From: a virus
Strand: one strand, 5' to 3'
IMG/VR virus record: IMGVR_UViG_3300031951_000436
Span: 1 to 39,995 of that record
DNA length: 39,995 nucleotides
The notes under the pieces were generated by a model. That model ran no database searches. It saw nothing but the letters and a program-made list of their open reading frames with translations, and had not been told where the DNA came from. A program made the translations under genes and the position numbers. Below, piece by piece: positions 13,200 to 22,500 of the stretch (its first letter is position 1; the number at the start of each line of letters is the position of its first letter).

Positions 13200-14075
13200 G
13201 TGTTGTCCCTTGCGCAACAGTACTGCGACGAAAGAGAGGTGTCCGCTGATTACCGGCAAGCCCTGGCTCGGGTTGCACGGTCAATGGAAGCGGCTGGCAT
13301 CACTCCGTCGATGCTTTCAGACTCCGTAATCAACCGCTGGCTGGCGTCGTTGAACCAGTCGGCAACGACTCGCAGCAACTACCGGCGGATGGCGTTGACC
13401 CTGTGGCGGTACGCCCTCGACCTGCGGTTGACCGATCATCCTATAGGCCGAGTTATGCGAGTCAAGGCGAACACCAAGACACCTATCGCCTGGTCTGCGG
13501 ACGAGATGCGTCGCCTCATTTTGGCCGCGAGAAACATGCGGGATACGCTGCGGTCAGGGTGCCCAGCCAACCTGTTTTTCGAGGCGTTCCTGAGGACCGG
13601 CTACGAGACCGGCCTGCGGTTCAGCGACCTCCTGCGGCTGCGTGTCGAGCAACTGCGGGACCACCGGCTGTTCGTGGTTCAGAACAAGACGGGGCAGCCC
13701 CTGGCGAAGGTGCTGAGTGCCGAGTGCGTGTCGTGTCTCAGGGACCTAAGTGTCCTAGGGGACGGTAAGACATTTTTTCTCTGGGCCCTGCACCACCGCT
13801 GGTTGAGAGTGCATTTCAGGCGGCTCTGTCACGCGGCCGGGGTGACCGGCACCCCTAAATGGTTGCGTCGGACGGGTGCCACGGCGGTCGAGGCGGTCAG
13901 CCCAGGGTCGGCTGGCAGGTTCCTCGGGCACCTCTCGCCCGGCCTGGCTGCCCGCTTCTATGTGGACCCCACGCTGCTGCCGAACGCCTGCCCGACACCG
14001 CCGCCGATCAGTACAGCAGCGACGACTCCTGCTCCTTCTTGCGGTCCCGCACCCGCTGCTTCTGCTCACGGTTGA
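13200..14075 (+). CDS. int: Tyrosine recombinase (phage integrase)
   Basis: The 291-residue protein has an N-terminal SAM-like core-binding domain (about 1-90) and a catalytic domain with R140 (TGLRFSDLLRLR), K163, the KWLRRTGAT box (K220/R223), LGH (H244) and nucleophile Y254 (FYVDP). It should integrate and excise phage DNA at the tRNA-like site 120 bp to its left. The GTG at 13200 (or TTG at 13203) has GGGAGAGG upstream. The start is 1 bp from the divergent nuclease start, leaving no room for a separate promoter. Its last 68 bp overlap the convergent 1204-residue gene, and its Pro/Ala-rich tail lies there. Confidence 0.9.
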   Translation: MLSLAQQYCDEREVSADYRQALARVARSMEAAGITPSMLSDSVINRWLASLNQSATTRSNYRRMALTLWRYALDLRLTDHPIGRVMRVKANTKTPIAWSADEMRRLILAARNMRDTLRSGCPANLFFEAFLRTGYETGLRFSDLLRLRVEQLRDHRLFVVQNKTGQPLAKVLSAECVSCLRDLSVLGDGKTFFLWALHHRWLRVHFRRLCHAAGVTGTPKWLRRTGATAVEAVSPGSAGRFLGHLSPGLAARFYVDPTLLPNACPTPPPISTAATTPAPSCGPAPAASAHG

Positions 14076-17000
14076 GGGCCCTGTCGAGAAGGTAGAGTCT
14101 CGCCACCTCTGGGTCGAGGAACGGTATCTGCTCCTTGGGGATGTACCTTTGCTCGAAGGACCTTGAGTAGGGAGCAAGCAGTTCCTCGATCTTTGCCCTT
14201 GCGTCCTGTGTCCTGGCTTCGTCGGTTACGTTCTGCACCTTCATGCCAGTGAACGTGTTGAACAGAGTCTGTGCCAGGCGGGTGCTGAAGTCCGGTATCC
14301 GCTCGGAGTCTGCGAGCCTGCGAACAGTCTGTCCTACTCGGGGCATGAACGGAATCAAATCCAATAGGGGGCTAATCTGGTTGGCCCTTCTGTCCAGCGG
14401 GTCTCCCTTGTCCGCCAGCCCAGCGGCACGCAGCATGATCTGCGGAGTCGTTGCCATCGCACTCAGATCACGCTTGGTTGCCAGGTCCTGGTCCGTCATC
14501 AACTGGAAGGCTGCCTTGGCGAGTGGGTGTGTCTGGGCGAGAATGCTCTTGCCAGTCTCCTTTGCAGTTAGCCACGGCGACATCATCCCCGTCTCGGGGT
14601 CGAACCGGGGGCTGAAGTAGTTGATTGCGTCCGCCCCTGGCAGGTCGATGTCTACCAGGAATGGAGTCGCGTCCGGCCTGTTGGGCGTCAGCATGGACAC
14701 TGCTGATTGCAGGAGTGGAGAGTTGCCTGCAAGCCGGTTGAGGTTGACGCCAAGTTTCTCGCGTATTGCCTGCGGGACGTACTGCTCCTCGTCGTTCTGC
14801 TGCATCCGTTCCGGCATCCTCATGCCGAACTGGACGTACATGCCGCCCGGGTTGTTGTAGATCTCCGAGCCGACGTACTTGAGGATGCGGCTGTTGTAGG
14901 AGTACCAGGGAAAGATCCGGCGTAGGAAGTTGCGTTCAAACTTGGTGAGCGAGTTGTAGTCCACCTGTGAGGCTTTGATCCTGCGGGCCGCCTCCATAGG
15001 GTCGAGCCCTTGCCGAAGCAGGGCGATGTAGCCTGCTGCCCGGTTGATGGCGTCCGTCGTGTCCCCGAGTTTGTTGCTCCATCGCAACACTGGATTGACC
15101 ACATCCTTGTCGGCCAGCGTCGTGCTGAGATTCCGTGGGTCCAGTTGTCCCGGCAGTTTCCTGGCTGCCGTGGCCCAGTTGCCAGCGTTGAGCAGTTCGG
15201 CATAAGACGCCCGGCTAGATGACAGAGGCATGCGGCCGGACAGCAGGTCACCGACCTGATAGCCCAGCGTGGTGCGTGGCGTAGATCCAGGGACCAGTTC
15301 CGACATGAGCCCGGTGCCAGCCATGTCGCTGACCAACTCGTCGCCAACATCCGCCAGACCTCGTCCGGTCAGAATCTGCGAGGCGGCGAGGTCCGAGAGG
15401 AAAGCCTGCCGTCTGGCAGTTGCGTCGCCCAGGGACTGATAGCGGGAGATGGATCTCAGGATCGGATCCAGCCTCTCGTACTGCCCCTGGATTAGGTACT
15501 TCGCCCCCTGGTAGCCCTTCCTAAGGTCCATCGGATTGCGGACTTCGTAGAAGTTGGACACTATGGATGAGTACCAGTCACGAACAAATCGTGCGGGCCA
15601 AGCCAAGATGTTCGCCTTGAACATCCGAGTGAGGTCATCGAGGAAAGTCATCAGTTTCCCCTGGGCCTCCGGGCTGGCGTAGAAGTCGCTGATCCTCGTG
15701 AGCCTCTCCAGCAGTCGTTCGTCTATGGCGACGTTGCTCAGATCGCTGATGGCACCAGGGCCGAACCGCTTCTCCAGCCTGTCGAGGAGTTGCTTGGCGG
15801 CACCCTCCAGGTTTCCTGCGGCGTCTGGAGTGGACTGGAGCCCCAGTTTCTGCAGGGCCTCGGCGGCTGTGGTGTATGAGCGGTAGCCCCCTCCTGGCAC
15901 CTGCGTCGAGATCGTCCCGTAGTTCTGCGGCACGGCACTGCTGGCGATGGCGTCATACAGGGTATTCGCAACCCGGATCGACCGCTCCCTGCCGGTGACG
16001 TAGCGGGTAAGGTCCTCCCCCACGCTGGAGCCGAACAACGGGAACCCCTTCTTGATGGCCTCGGGGTCAATGCGGTGCAGTGTCCGGGCCGCCTCCATGG
16101 CCTGCTGCATGCTGTAGGTCGGGACTGGGCCTCCGGTCGGTGTCGCCCCCGTGGGGAAGATCCGGCGAATCTCCTTGTCGGCCTCGGCCTTGATGTACTT
16201 GGCTGCCTCCAGGTCATTGGCAGCCGTGCGATTGAACCCAGCCACGTTGGGATCAAGGCTCAACCGCTGCAGGGTGGCCTCTCCGCCCGGCATCTTGAGT
16301 TCGTCGGCCCGTGCGAGTTGGTCCCCAGTCAGCGTGGAGAAGTCCAGGTTGCCCTTGCCTGGGCCGGATTTCATTCCGGGGAACAGGTTCTTGTTGGCGT
16401 GACGCGGGAAGTAGTCTGTGCCGAACGGATCCTTCAGTTCCGCACTGCCGATGCCAGCGGCCTTGCTGCGCTGAATGTAGTCAGGGGCCATGGACTTCCA
16501 GCGATCCACGAACTCTTGCAACTCGGGCCTGCGAGCCACGAACTGCATGTCGCTGGCTGATGCGACGTTGGGCCCGGCCAGCACACGGCGGAGCAGTTGC
16601 TGCGTGTCGGGCGTGAAGGCGTTCTCGGGCAGTTTCTGCAGGGCGTCGGCTGCGATCCGGCGACCGGCCTCCTCTCCCTGCTGCCTGGCTGCAGACACCT
16701 GCTTGGCGAGGATCTGCCCGCCCTCCTCGGTGTTGCCAGCCACGGAGTTGTCGAACAGCGATGTGGCAAACCGACCTGGGCCTGACCACCGGGCCATCTG
16801 ACCGAGCCGGTCGAGGCCGCCACTCAGGTACTCGCCTAGCACTGGGATGTTGCCGGTGATGGCTGGGCTGCGGAATGGCAGTCCGATCCCGATGTCGCCG
16901 CCCAGCCTCCGACCTCGCAGGTTGTTGTACTGCCCGGCTCCTGCCCAGTTCTCGATCTTCTGGATGGCATCGGCCCTGTTGGGCTGGGCGTCGATGAGGT

Positions 17001-17622
17001 CTTCGAGCGTCAGGCTCCGCTGGGCCATCCGCCTTCCAACGAGCGGCCGGGCTGCCAGGTCTGCGTCCGTGAGGTCCGCTAGGCCCTTGCCGAAGTTGTC
17101 CTGCCACGACCGGGCAGCGTTTCTGCCGAACGCCCCGAGTTCCCCGCCGCTAGAGAGCAGTTCGCGGCTGGCTACACGAGTCGCGTCGTCCAGCATCCCG
17201 GCGGCTTTGGCGGCCCGCCCGGCCTTGGAGAGGGCCGATCCACCCAGCGTGAAGATATTGAGCGGGTCGCCCAGTGCCTCGGCTGCGAACCCCGCCAGCG
17301 GCCTGCCCCAGCCGCCCATCGCATGCTCGCTGGGCAGCAGCCCGTATGTGTCGAGCAGTTCTTCGCCAGAGACCCGCTCTCCAGGCTTGCCCGCCAGCCA
17401 GCCTTGGAAGTAGGCACGCGGCGTGTCGATGGCCTGCAGGGCGGCAGAGATGCCCTGGCCAGAAGACTGGGACAGATTGTCCAGCATCTCGTCCCGGATA
17501 GCAGGGTCCAGAGACTCCTGCTCAACGGGATCGTCTGTGTAGAGAGATCCTTCTCCGTAAAGCCCAATCCCGATAGGCTTCCGTCGTGTTCGCCTCGGGG
17601 ACTCGGGCTGCAGAAGATCCAT
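14008..17622 (-). CDS. Very large internal-virion/ejection-type protein
   Basis: At 1204 residues this is the last gene of the leftward structural block, the place of T7-like internal core proteins. It is helical and charged. A conserved-looking middle and C-terminal section includes MTFLDDLTRMFKANILAWPA, ARFVRDWYSSIVSNFYEV and FERNFLRRIFPWYSYNSRIL. These aromatic-basic helices occur in large phage proteins thought to travel with DNA into the cell. I see no lysozyme or transglycosylase motif. Function is inferred from size and position. The first codons follow the previous stop by 2 bases. The 3' end overlaps the integrase gene. Confidence 0.7.
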   Translation of the reverse strand: MDLLQPESPRRTRRKPIGIGLYGEGSLYTDDPVEQESLDPAIRDEMLDNLSQSSGQGISAALQAIDTPRAYFQGWLAGKPGERVSGEELLDTYGLLPSEHAMGGWGRPLAGFAAEALGDPLNIFTLGGSALSKAGRAAKAAGMLDDATRVASRELLSSGGELGAFGRNAARSWQDNFGKGLADLTDADLAARPLVGRRMAQRSLTLEDLIDAQPNRADAIQKIENWAGAGQYNNLRGRRLGGDIGIGLPFRSPAITGNIPVLGEYLSGGLDRLGQMARWSGPGRFATSLFDNSVAGNTEEGGQILAKQVSAARQQGEEAGRRIAADALQKLPENAFTPDTQQLLRRVLAGPNVASASDMQFVARRPELQEFVDRWKSMAPDYIQRSKAAGIGSAELKDPFGTDYFPRHANKNLFPGMKSGPGKGNLDFSTLTGDQLARADELKMPGGEATLQRLSLDPNVAGFNRTAANDLEAAKYIKAEADKEIRRIFPTGATPTGGPVPTYSMQQAMEAARTLHRIDPEAIKKGFPLFGSSVGEDLTRYVTGRERSIRVANTLYDAIASSAVPQNYGTISTQVPGGGYRSYTTAAEALQKLGLQSTPDAAGNLEGAAKQLLDRLEKRFGPGAISDLSNVAIDERLLERLTRISDFYASPEAQGKLMTFLDDLTRMFKANILAWPARFVRDWYSSIVSNFYEVRNPMDLRKGYQGAKYLIQGQYERLDPILRSISRYQSLGDATARRQAFLSDLAASQILTGRGLADVGDELVSDMAGTGLMSELVPGSTPRTTLGYQVGDLLSGRMPLSSSRASYAELLNAGNWATAARKLPGQLDPRNLSTTLADKDVVNPVLRWSNKLGDTTDAINRAAGYIALLRQGLDPMEAARRIKASQVDYNSLTKFERNFLRRIFPWYSYNSRILKYVGSEIYNNPGGMYVQFGMRMPERMQQNDEEQYVPQAIREKLGVNLNRLAGNSPLLQSAVSMLTPNRPDATPFLVDIDLPGADAINYFSPRFDPETGMMSPWLTAKETGKSILAQTHPLAKAAFQLMTDQDLATKRDLSAMATTPQIMLRAAGLADKGDPLDRRANQISPLLDLIPFMPRVGQTVRRLADSERIPDFSTRLAQTLFNTFTGMKVQNVTDEARTQDARAKIEELLAPYSRSFEQRYIPKEQIPFLDPEVARLYLLDRALNREQKQRVRDRKKEQESSLLY

Positions 17623-17624
17623 CT

Positions 17625-19553
17625 CTACTTGTCGAAGGGCCTTCGTCCGGGCTTCTTGCCGTCAGCGACAGCGTTATCCTCCGGCTTCGGCGGAAACGCA
17701 TAGTTCCAAAGTTGCTGACCGGCAGCACCGGCCGCACTCGCCCCTTGAGTGACGGCGTTCAAGGCTCGCTCTCCAAGCCCTTCAGCCTTCTTGTCGGTCT
17801 TGGACTCCCACCACTGCCGATTGGCGGGGGTGTCCGGGATTCCCAACTGAGCGCGGAACGCCTGATAGGTGGGGTACAGTTGCAAATACTCGCGGACGAA
17901 TGCGTCCTGCTCAGGCGTCAGGTTCGGGTTGCCGTGCAACTCCTTGTACTTCACCGACCCAGCGGTCTTGAGGTACGGCTTGGCACCATTCGGGTTGGCC
18001 CTGCCAGCCTGTGTGCTTTGGTAGTGGTTGGTGAACGCAGCCAGCGTCCCTGGCCCGACGGGGGCGGCGTTGATGATAGCCAGGTTCTGGGCCTCCCTCG
18101 CGGCGGGCAGGGGCTGGTCATCGCCGCCCAAGGCCCCGGCCTGCTGGGCTCCCGCCTGATTCCGCATCTCCATGGCGGCAAGGTTGCCCCAACCCATATA
18201 GGGATTCTGCGAGTGCATCATGGTCAGGAATGCCAGTCGCTGCTCATCGTTGGCAAACGACATGCTGCGGTACTGCTGATATGCCTGCGGAGCGACGCCC
18301 ATCATCCTGGCTTGCTTGAACTCCGCGATTCTCTGCTGCTTTTCCTGTTCTCTGGCGGCACGCATTTCGGTGCGGACAGCCATGAGGGCCATGTTGATAG
18401 CCCGCACTCCGGCCTCGTGGCCACCCTGCTGTGCGGCATTGTTGTAGATCGAGCGCAGCCCGGGGATGCGATCCCCGTTCTTGGTCTGGCGATCTTCGAG
18501 GAACAGCCCATGGCTCTCGGCCGCATGTCCGATCTGTGGCCAGGTTCTGGCCAGGAACCGCTCACGATTCTCTGGTGTTCCAGGCATGGGGACGGGCCTG
18601 GCCCGGTTCTCTGCGGCGGCAGGGGCGTCGGCCTCCAACTCCTCGCCTGGGCCAGGCACAAGCGACTCAGGGCCAGCGTTGCGTGGGGCGGGCGGCGTGG
18701 CTGCTACAGTCGGAGCAGCGGCAGGTGCCGGAGCGGCAGCAGCAACAGGGGCTGCGGGCGTCGGCTGCCGTGCCACCCGAGACTGCGGGAGGACGCTTTG
18801 GGTGTACCCTTGGTCGTAGGGATTGAGTTTGTCCATGGCGACCGCCACGGTGCTGCCGTCTTGGCGTTGGATGATGACATCCCCGTTCTCGTACCCCACG
18901 GCTCGTCCGACAACGGCGTACCGGCCGGTCGAGTCCACCCACCGCCTGTAGGGCGGCATCTGGACGGCACCGGCCTCCTTCATCATCTCGTCAGCCTCTG
19001 CTGGCGTGGCGATGCGGGTAGGCTCCGGGGCAGGAGGCGGGCTGCCGACTGGCCGAAGTGACTGTGCCGCTGCCTGCTGGGTGGGGAAAGGGCCCTGAGG
19101 ACGAGGGCTGACATCCGAGTACTCGTTCTTGGGGTACCGATGCTCGAAGTCCCTGGCCGCCGGGGAGTTGGCCCAGTAACTCTGCTTTCGCTTGGCTTCT
19201 TCGGCGGGATCGTAGTGCGTAGGCAGGTCCGGCGGAGCCATCGGGGGATCTTCCGGGACCATGTCCGGCTGCTGCGGGAACATCCCGGCCATCATGCCGT
19301 CCATGGCCACATGAAGATCGGGCGAGTTGTATGCGTCCGCCGGATCGCCATCTAGGCTGACCGAGCCATAGCCATCGGGCGGACCACCGCCGACCTGACC
19401 TGGGATGGCGGGCACCGGCCTTGGCTCGATGTCCGCCGAGGTCCTTCGCTCCATCCAGTTCTTGACGTCACGGGCCTGTTCCGGGAACGGCACCTCGTTC
19501 GGGTCGGGTAGCCCAAGTCGCCTACGCTGCTGATCTCGAATGATATTGCTCAT
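17625..19553 (-). CDS. Large virion-associated protein with an SHD1-like domain
   Basis: The 642-residue protein is Pro/Ala/Gln-rich. Residues 203-255 (WVDSTGRYAVVGRAVGYENG, then DGSTVAVAMDKLNPYDQGY) match the SHD1 fold: W.D..G.y.v, a V.v strand, and a final KL...D..Y. SHD1 domains are abundant in Planctomycetota and rare in phages. Around residue 435 lies a 36-residue segment whose DNA (18145-18251) has a near copy at 39524-39624. Position between two giant structural genes suggests a virion or ejection role. It starts at ATG 19553, 3 bases after the preceding stop. Confidence 0.65.
   Translation of the reverse strand: MSNIIRDQQRRRLGLPDPNEVPFPEQARDVKNWMERRTSADIEPRPVPAIPGQVGGGPPDGYGSVSLDGDPADAYNSPDLHVAMDGMMAGMFPQQPDMVPEDPPMAPPDLPTHYDPAEEAKRKQSYWANSPAARDFEHRYPKNEYSDVSPRPQGPFPTQQAAAQSLRPVGSPPPAPEPTRIATPAEADEMMKEAGAVQMPPYRRWVDSTGRYAVVGRAVGYENGDVIIQRQDGSTVAVAMDKLNPYDQGYTQSVLPQSRVARQPTPAAPVAAAAPAPAAAPTVAATPPAPRNAGPESLVPGPGEELEADAPAAAENRARPVPMPGTPENRERFLARTWPQIGHAAESHGLFLEDRQTKNGDRIPGLRSIYNNAAQQGGHEAGVRAINMALMAVRTEMRAAREQEKQQRIAEFKQARMMGVAPQAYQQYRSMSFANDEQRLAFLTMMHSQNPYMGWGNLAAMEMRNQAGAQQAGALGGDDQPLPAAREAQNLAIINAAPVGPGTLAAFTNHYQSTQAGRANPNGAKPYLKTAGSVKYKELHGNPNLTPEQDAFVREYLQLYPTYQAFRAQLGIPDTPANRQWWESKTDKKAEGLGERALNAVTQGASAAGAAGQQLWNYAFPPKPEDNAVADGKKPGRRPFDK
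18145..18251 (-). repeat. Donor copy of the duplicated gene segment
   Basis: These 107 bp, encoding NDEQRLAFLTMMHSQNPYMG and the following WGNLAAMEMRNQAGAQ, align with 39524-39624 with 94 of 101 matches and one 6-base (two-codon) gap by my count. Reading frame and strand are the same in both genes. No direct repeats flank this copy, so I take it as the source. Confidence 0.85.
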
Positions 19554-19556
19554 GGC

Positions 19557-22500
19557 TCAGTAGTAGGTTGTGGGCCTTTGCATCGTGCCCGTTGGGATCC
19601 GGCCACCGGGCCGAGTGGTCGAGATGATCCGGCGGATTCGGTCCAGGGAGTCGTTGGTGTCGTACTCCGCTGGCACCATCATCTCTGGCGGCACCATGTT
19701 TATGCCCTCGTCGCCGGGGAAAGGGCCATCTTCCGACAGCCCGACCGGGAAGATTCCGGCCCCGCCAGGCATTCCGCCCGGTGTTCCGCCAGGGCCAGAG
19801 CCGTTCCCGCCGTCCGGGAGTATCCGTCGGGCAGCAGCCTTGGCGGCGTCGTAGGCTCGCCCTGGCAGTTCCCGCATCTTGTCGCCAGCATCTGCGACTG
19901 GAAGCATCCATTCGGGGAGGTTTTCCCGATTGGCACTGGCGGCATACAGACCTGCACCAGCAGCCGTGAGTGCGAGTTTGTTCCTCCAGAGTTGGTTGAC
20001 CCCAGCACCAATGGCGCTGTAGCCAGCCCGGAACGGCAGTTTGACGAAGTAGTCCAGTTCCTCCCGCTTGAGCCTTTCCCACTCTCGTGATCGCAGGCCA
20101 GGCTTCCCGGACTCCCCAGCCCGCTGGGGCTGCGGGTTGGTCTGAGCGTTGGCGGCGTCCTCGGCCTTCTTGGCTGCGGACTCAGCGTCAGCAGTCCTGG
20201 CTGCATCCGTGGCAACCGCAACCGCCTTGTCGGACTCAACGTCCTTAGTGGCCTTGGCGGCGTCCACGTTGGCCGCTGCTTGTTCGGCGTCCTGGACGAC
20301 CTGGCCTGGGTTTGCGGATCGACCTGAACTCTCGGGGAGCGGCAGGTCATCGAGGACTGGCTGGGTCTGCCTCTGCCGCATGAAAGCGTCGATCTCCATC
20401 TCCTGCTGCGACCGTCGTGCGGCCCGCTGGTCATCCAGCGCAGTGGTGCTGAAGTCGTTGATCTTGTCAGTCCACGGCTTGATAGCGGGATCGCCCATGG
20501 TGCCCACCTGCAGGGCCTGTTCGATCTGCCGCATCTCTGCAGGAGTGGGATTTCGGCCGTTTCGTCCCCGGAAGGCCCGCACGCCCCTAGCCATCTGATC
20601 CGCCGTCACCGGACGGGGCGGCTGCGTGAACCCGGAGTCCGGGGCTGGAGTTGCCGGTGCCGGAGTTGCCGCCGGATCTGGAGTCACAGTTGGGCTCGGA
20701 GTACTGGATCCAGCCGCTCCAACTGAGGGCGTATCTGCGGGCGTGCCGACCTGAGTCGTGGATGCACTCGCCAGCGGGTCGATTGGGGCCCCTGGGGCGG
20801 ACGGCCCTGACCTGGCAGGAACGCCGTTGGGGAACCTCTTGCTGAGAGCCTGCTCCATGGGGCCAATGACCTCAGAGGCCCACCTGGCAGCGATGGTCTG
20901 GGCCTGCGGATCGTTGGGGAACTGCCCAGCCATGCCACGCATTTCCTGATAGCGGGCCAACGCACTGCGGAACGCTGGGCTATCTTCTGGGGCGTTGGCG
21001 ATATGGTTCGCAAACTTCTGAGCGTCTTTGACGTATGTCGCCAGCCGGTCGTTCGGGCCTCGTCCGCCTCCGCGTGGCGGCGGCTTCGGTGCAGCGGGCC
21101 CTTGCTGAACCGGCTTGGCCTGTGCCTGCTGCTTGGCCGCCTGCTTGCCAGCCAGCCTCTGACGGCCCTGCTCTGAGAAAGCACCCGGCGGCGGGGCGTC
21201 AATGTCACCTGCCGATGCGGCACTCAGGGCGGCGCTGACATCGTCGGTCGTGGCTCCAGGCTGCAGGACAGGAGCGTCGTCCTGGCCTACTTGAGTCTGG
21301 GTAGGCTTCTGGGGTGCGGCCTGGGGTGGCGTCTCGGGGGCCTGGGGATTTCTGAACAGTTCCCCAAACTCGTCAATCTCGTCCGCCATTCCGAGAGCGT
21401 CTTGGTCCCCGCGCAGCAGGGCATCCGATGTGGGCGGAACTTCGAGCGACTCGACATCATCAGGAAGCGACTCCACCTGCCGTGCCAGTTCCTCTGCACG
21501 CTGCTGGGCGGCCTCGATCCGCTTTTGCCTCTGAATCTCGGGGTTGTCCCAGTCGGGGTCGAGGGCCGGGCGAGCCGGGGCTTGCGGGGCGGCTTGTGCC
21601 CCCTGCACAGCAGGACGAGCCGCACCCGGCCGACCAAGCAGGCGGGCACGCATGTCATCGACGCTAATCGGGCGAGCAACCTGCTGGCCCTCGGCCTTCG
21701 GCAGGCTCGAAAGCCCCATGTCCTCGCCCCATGTCTCCGCGAACTGGCGACGAAGCGGCTCCCGAACAGCGTCCAGCATCGCCTCCGGGATCGGCTTGTC
21801 CTTCTCCAAGACTCGGATGGCGAAGTCCGCCATCTCGTCTGGAGTCTTGAAGCCGTATCGTGCTGGTGGCTTCAGGAATGCAGACTGCACATCCTTGATG
21901 TTCCCGCCCGCATCTCGAATGGACTTCTCGACACCGGCAGCCCGCAGGATCTCGGTGTAAAGATGCTCCACGGCTCGCTTGGATAGCCCCTTGATTCGCC
22001 CTGCGCTGGGTGCCCGGCCTGGCTTGGACTGTAGCGGTCGCGTTTCCGCCTTGAGTTCGCCAGGCAGGCTGCCTCGGGAGATGCCGTCGATAACAGACGA
22101 GTCGTCATCAACGCCCAACTCACCGGCTTGAGGCTGTTTGCCGCCGAGGCCCACGATGTTTTCTGGGCGAGACGACGGCCTGCCACGGCTGGCGATGGCG
22201 TTGAACTCGTCCGCAGGCATCCAGGGGTCAAACCCTACGACAGACACGAAGTTCTTGGAGTAGGTCTGGAGCGGCGACCCTTCTCCGAGATCCCGGCGGG
22301 TCATGCTGCTGCTGGGCTCAGATCCGCTAAGGGCCTTCCTCTCGCCCGCAGTCAGCCTCTCTCCTCGCTCCAGTTTCCTGGCGGCAGCCAGTGCAGCACT
22401 GTCATCGTTCGGAATGGACCACTTGCGAGGATCAGCGGAGCGAGTGCGACCGAAGTCGTCCTCGGAAGATCGCCTCCAGGCCCGGAGAATCTGTGCGTCA

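Noticed and set aside
17586-19061. A 491-codon frame on the plus strand opposite the 642-residue gene
   Set aside because: It has no ribosome-binding site, odd composition and lies wholly antisense to a well-spaced operon gene; long antisense frames are expected in GC-rich DNA.
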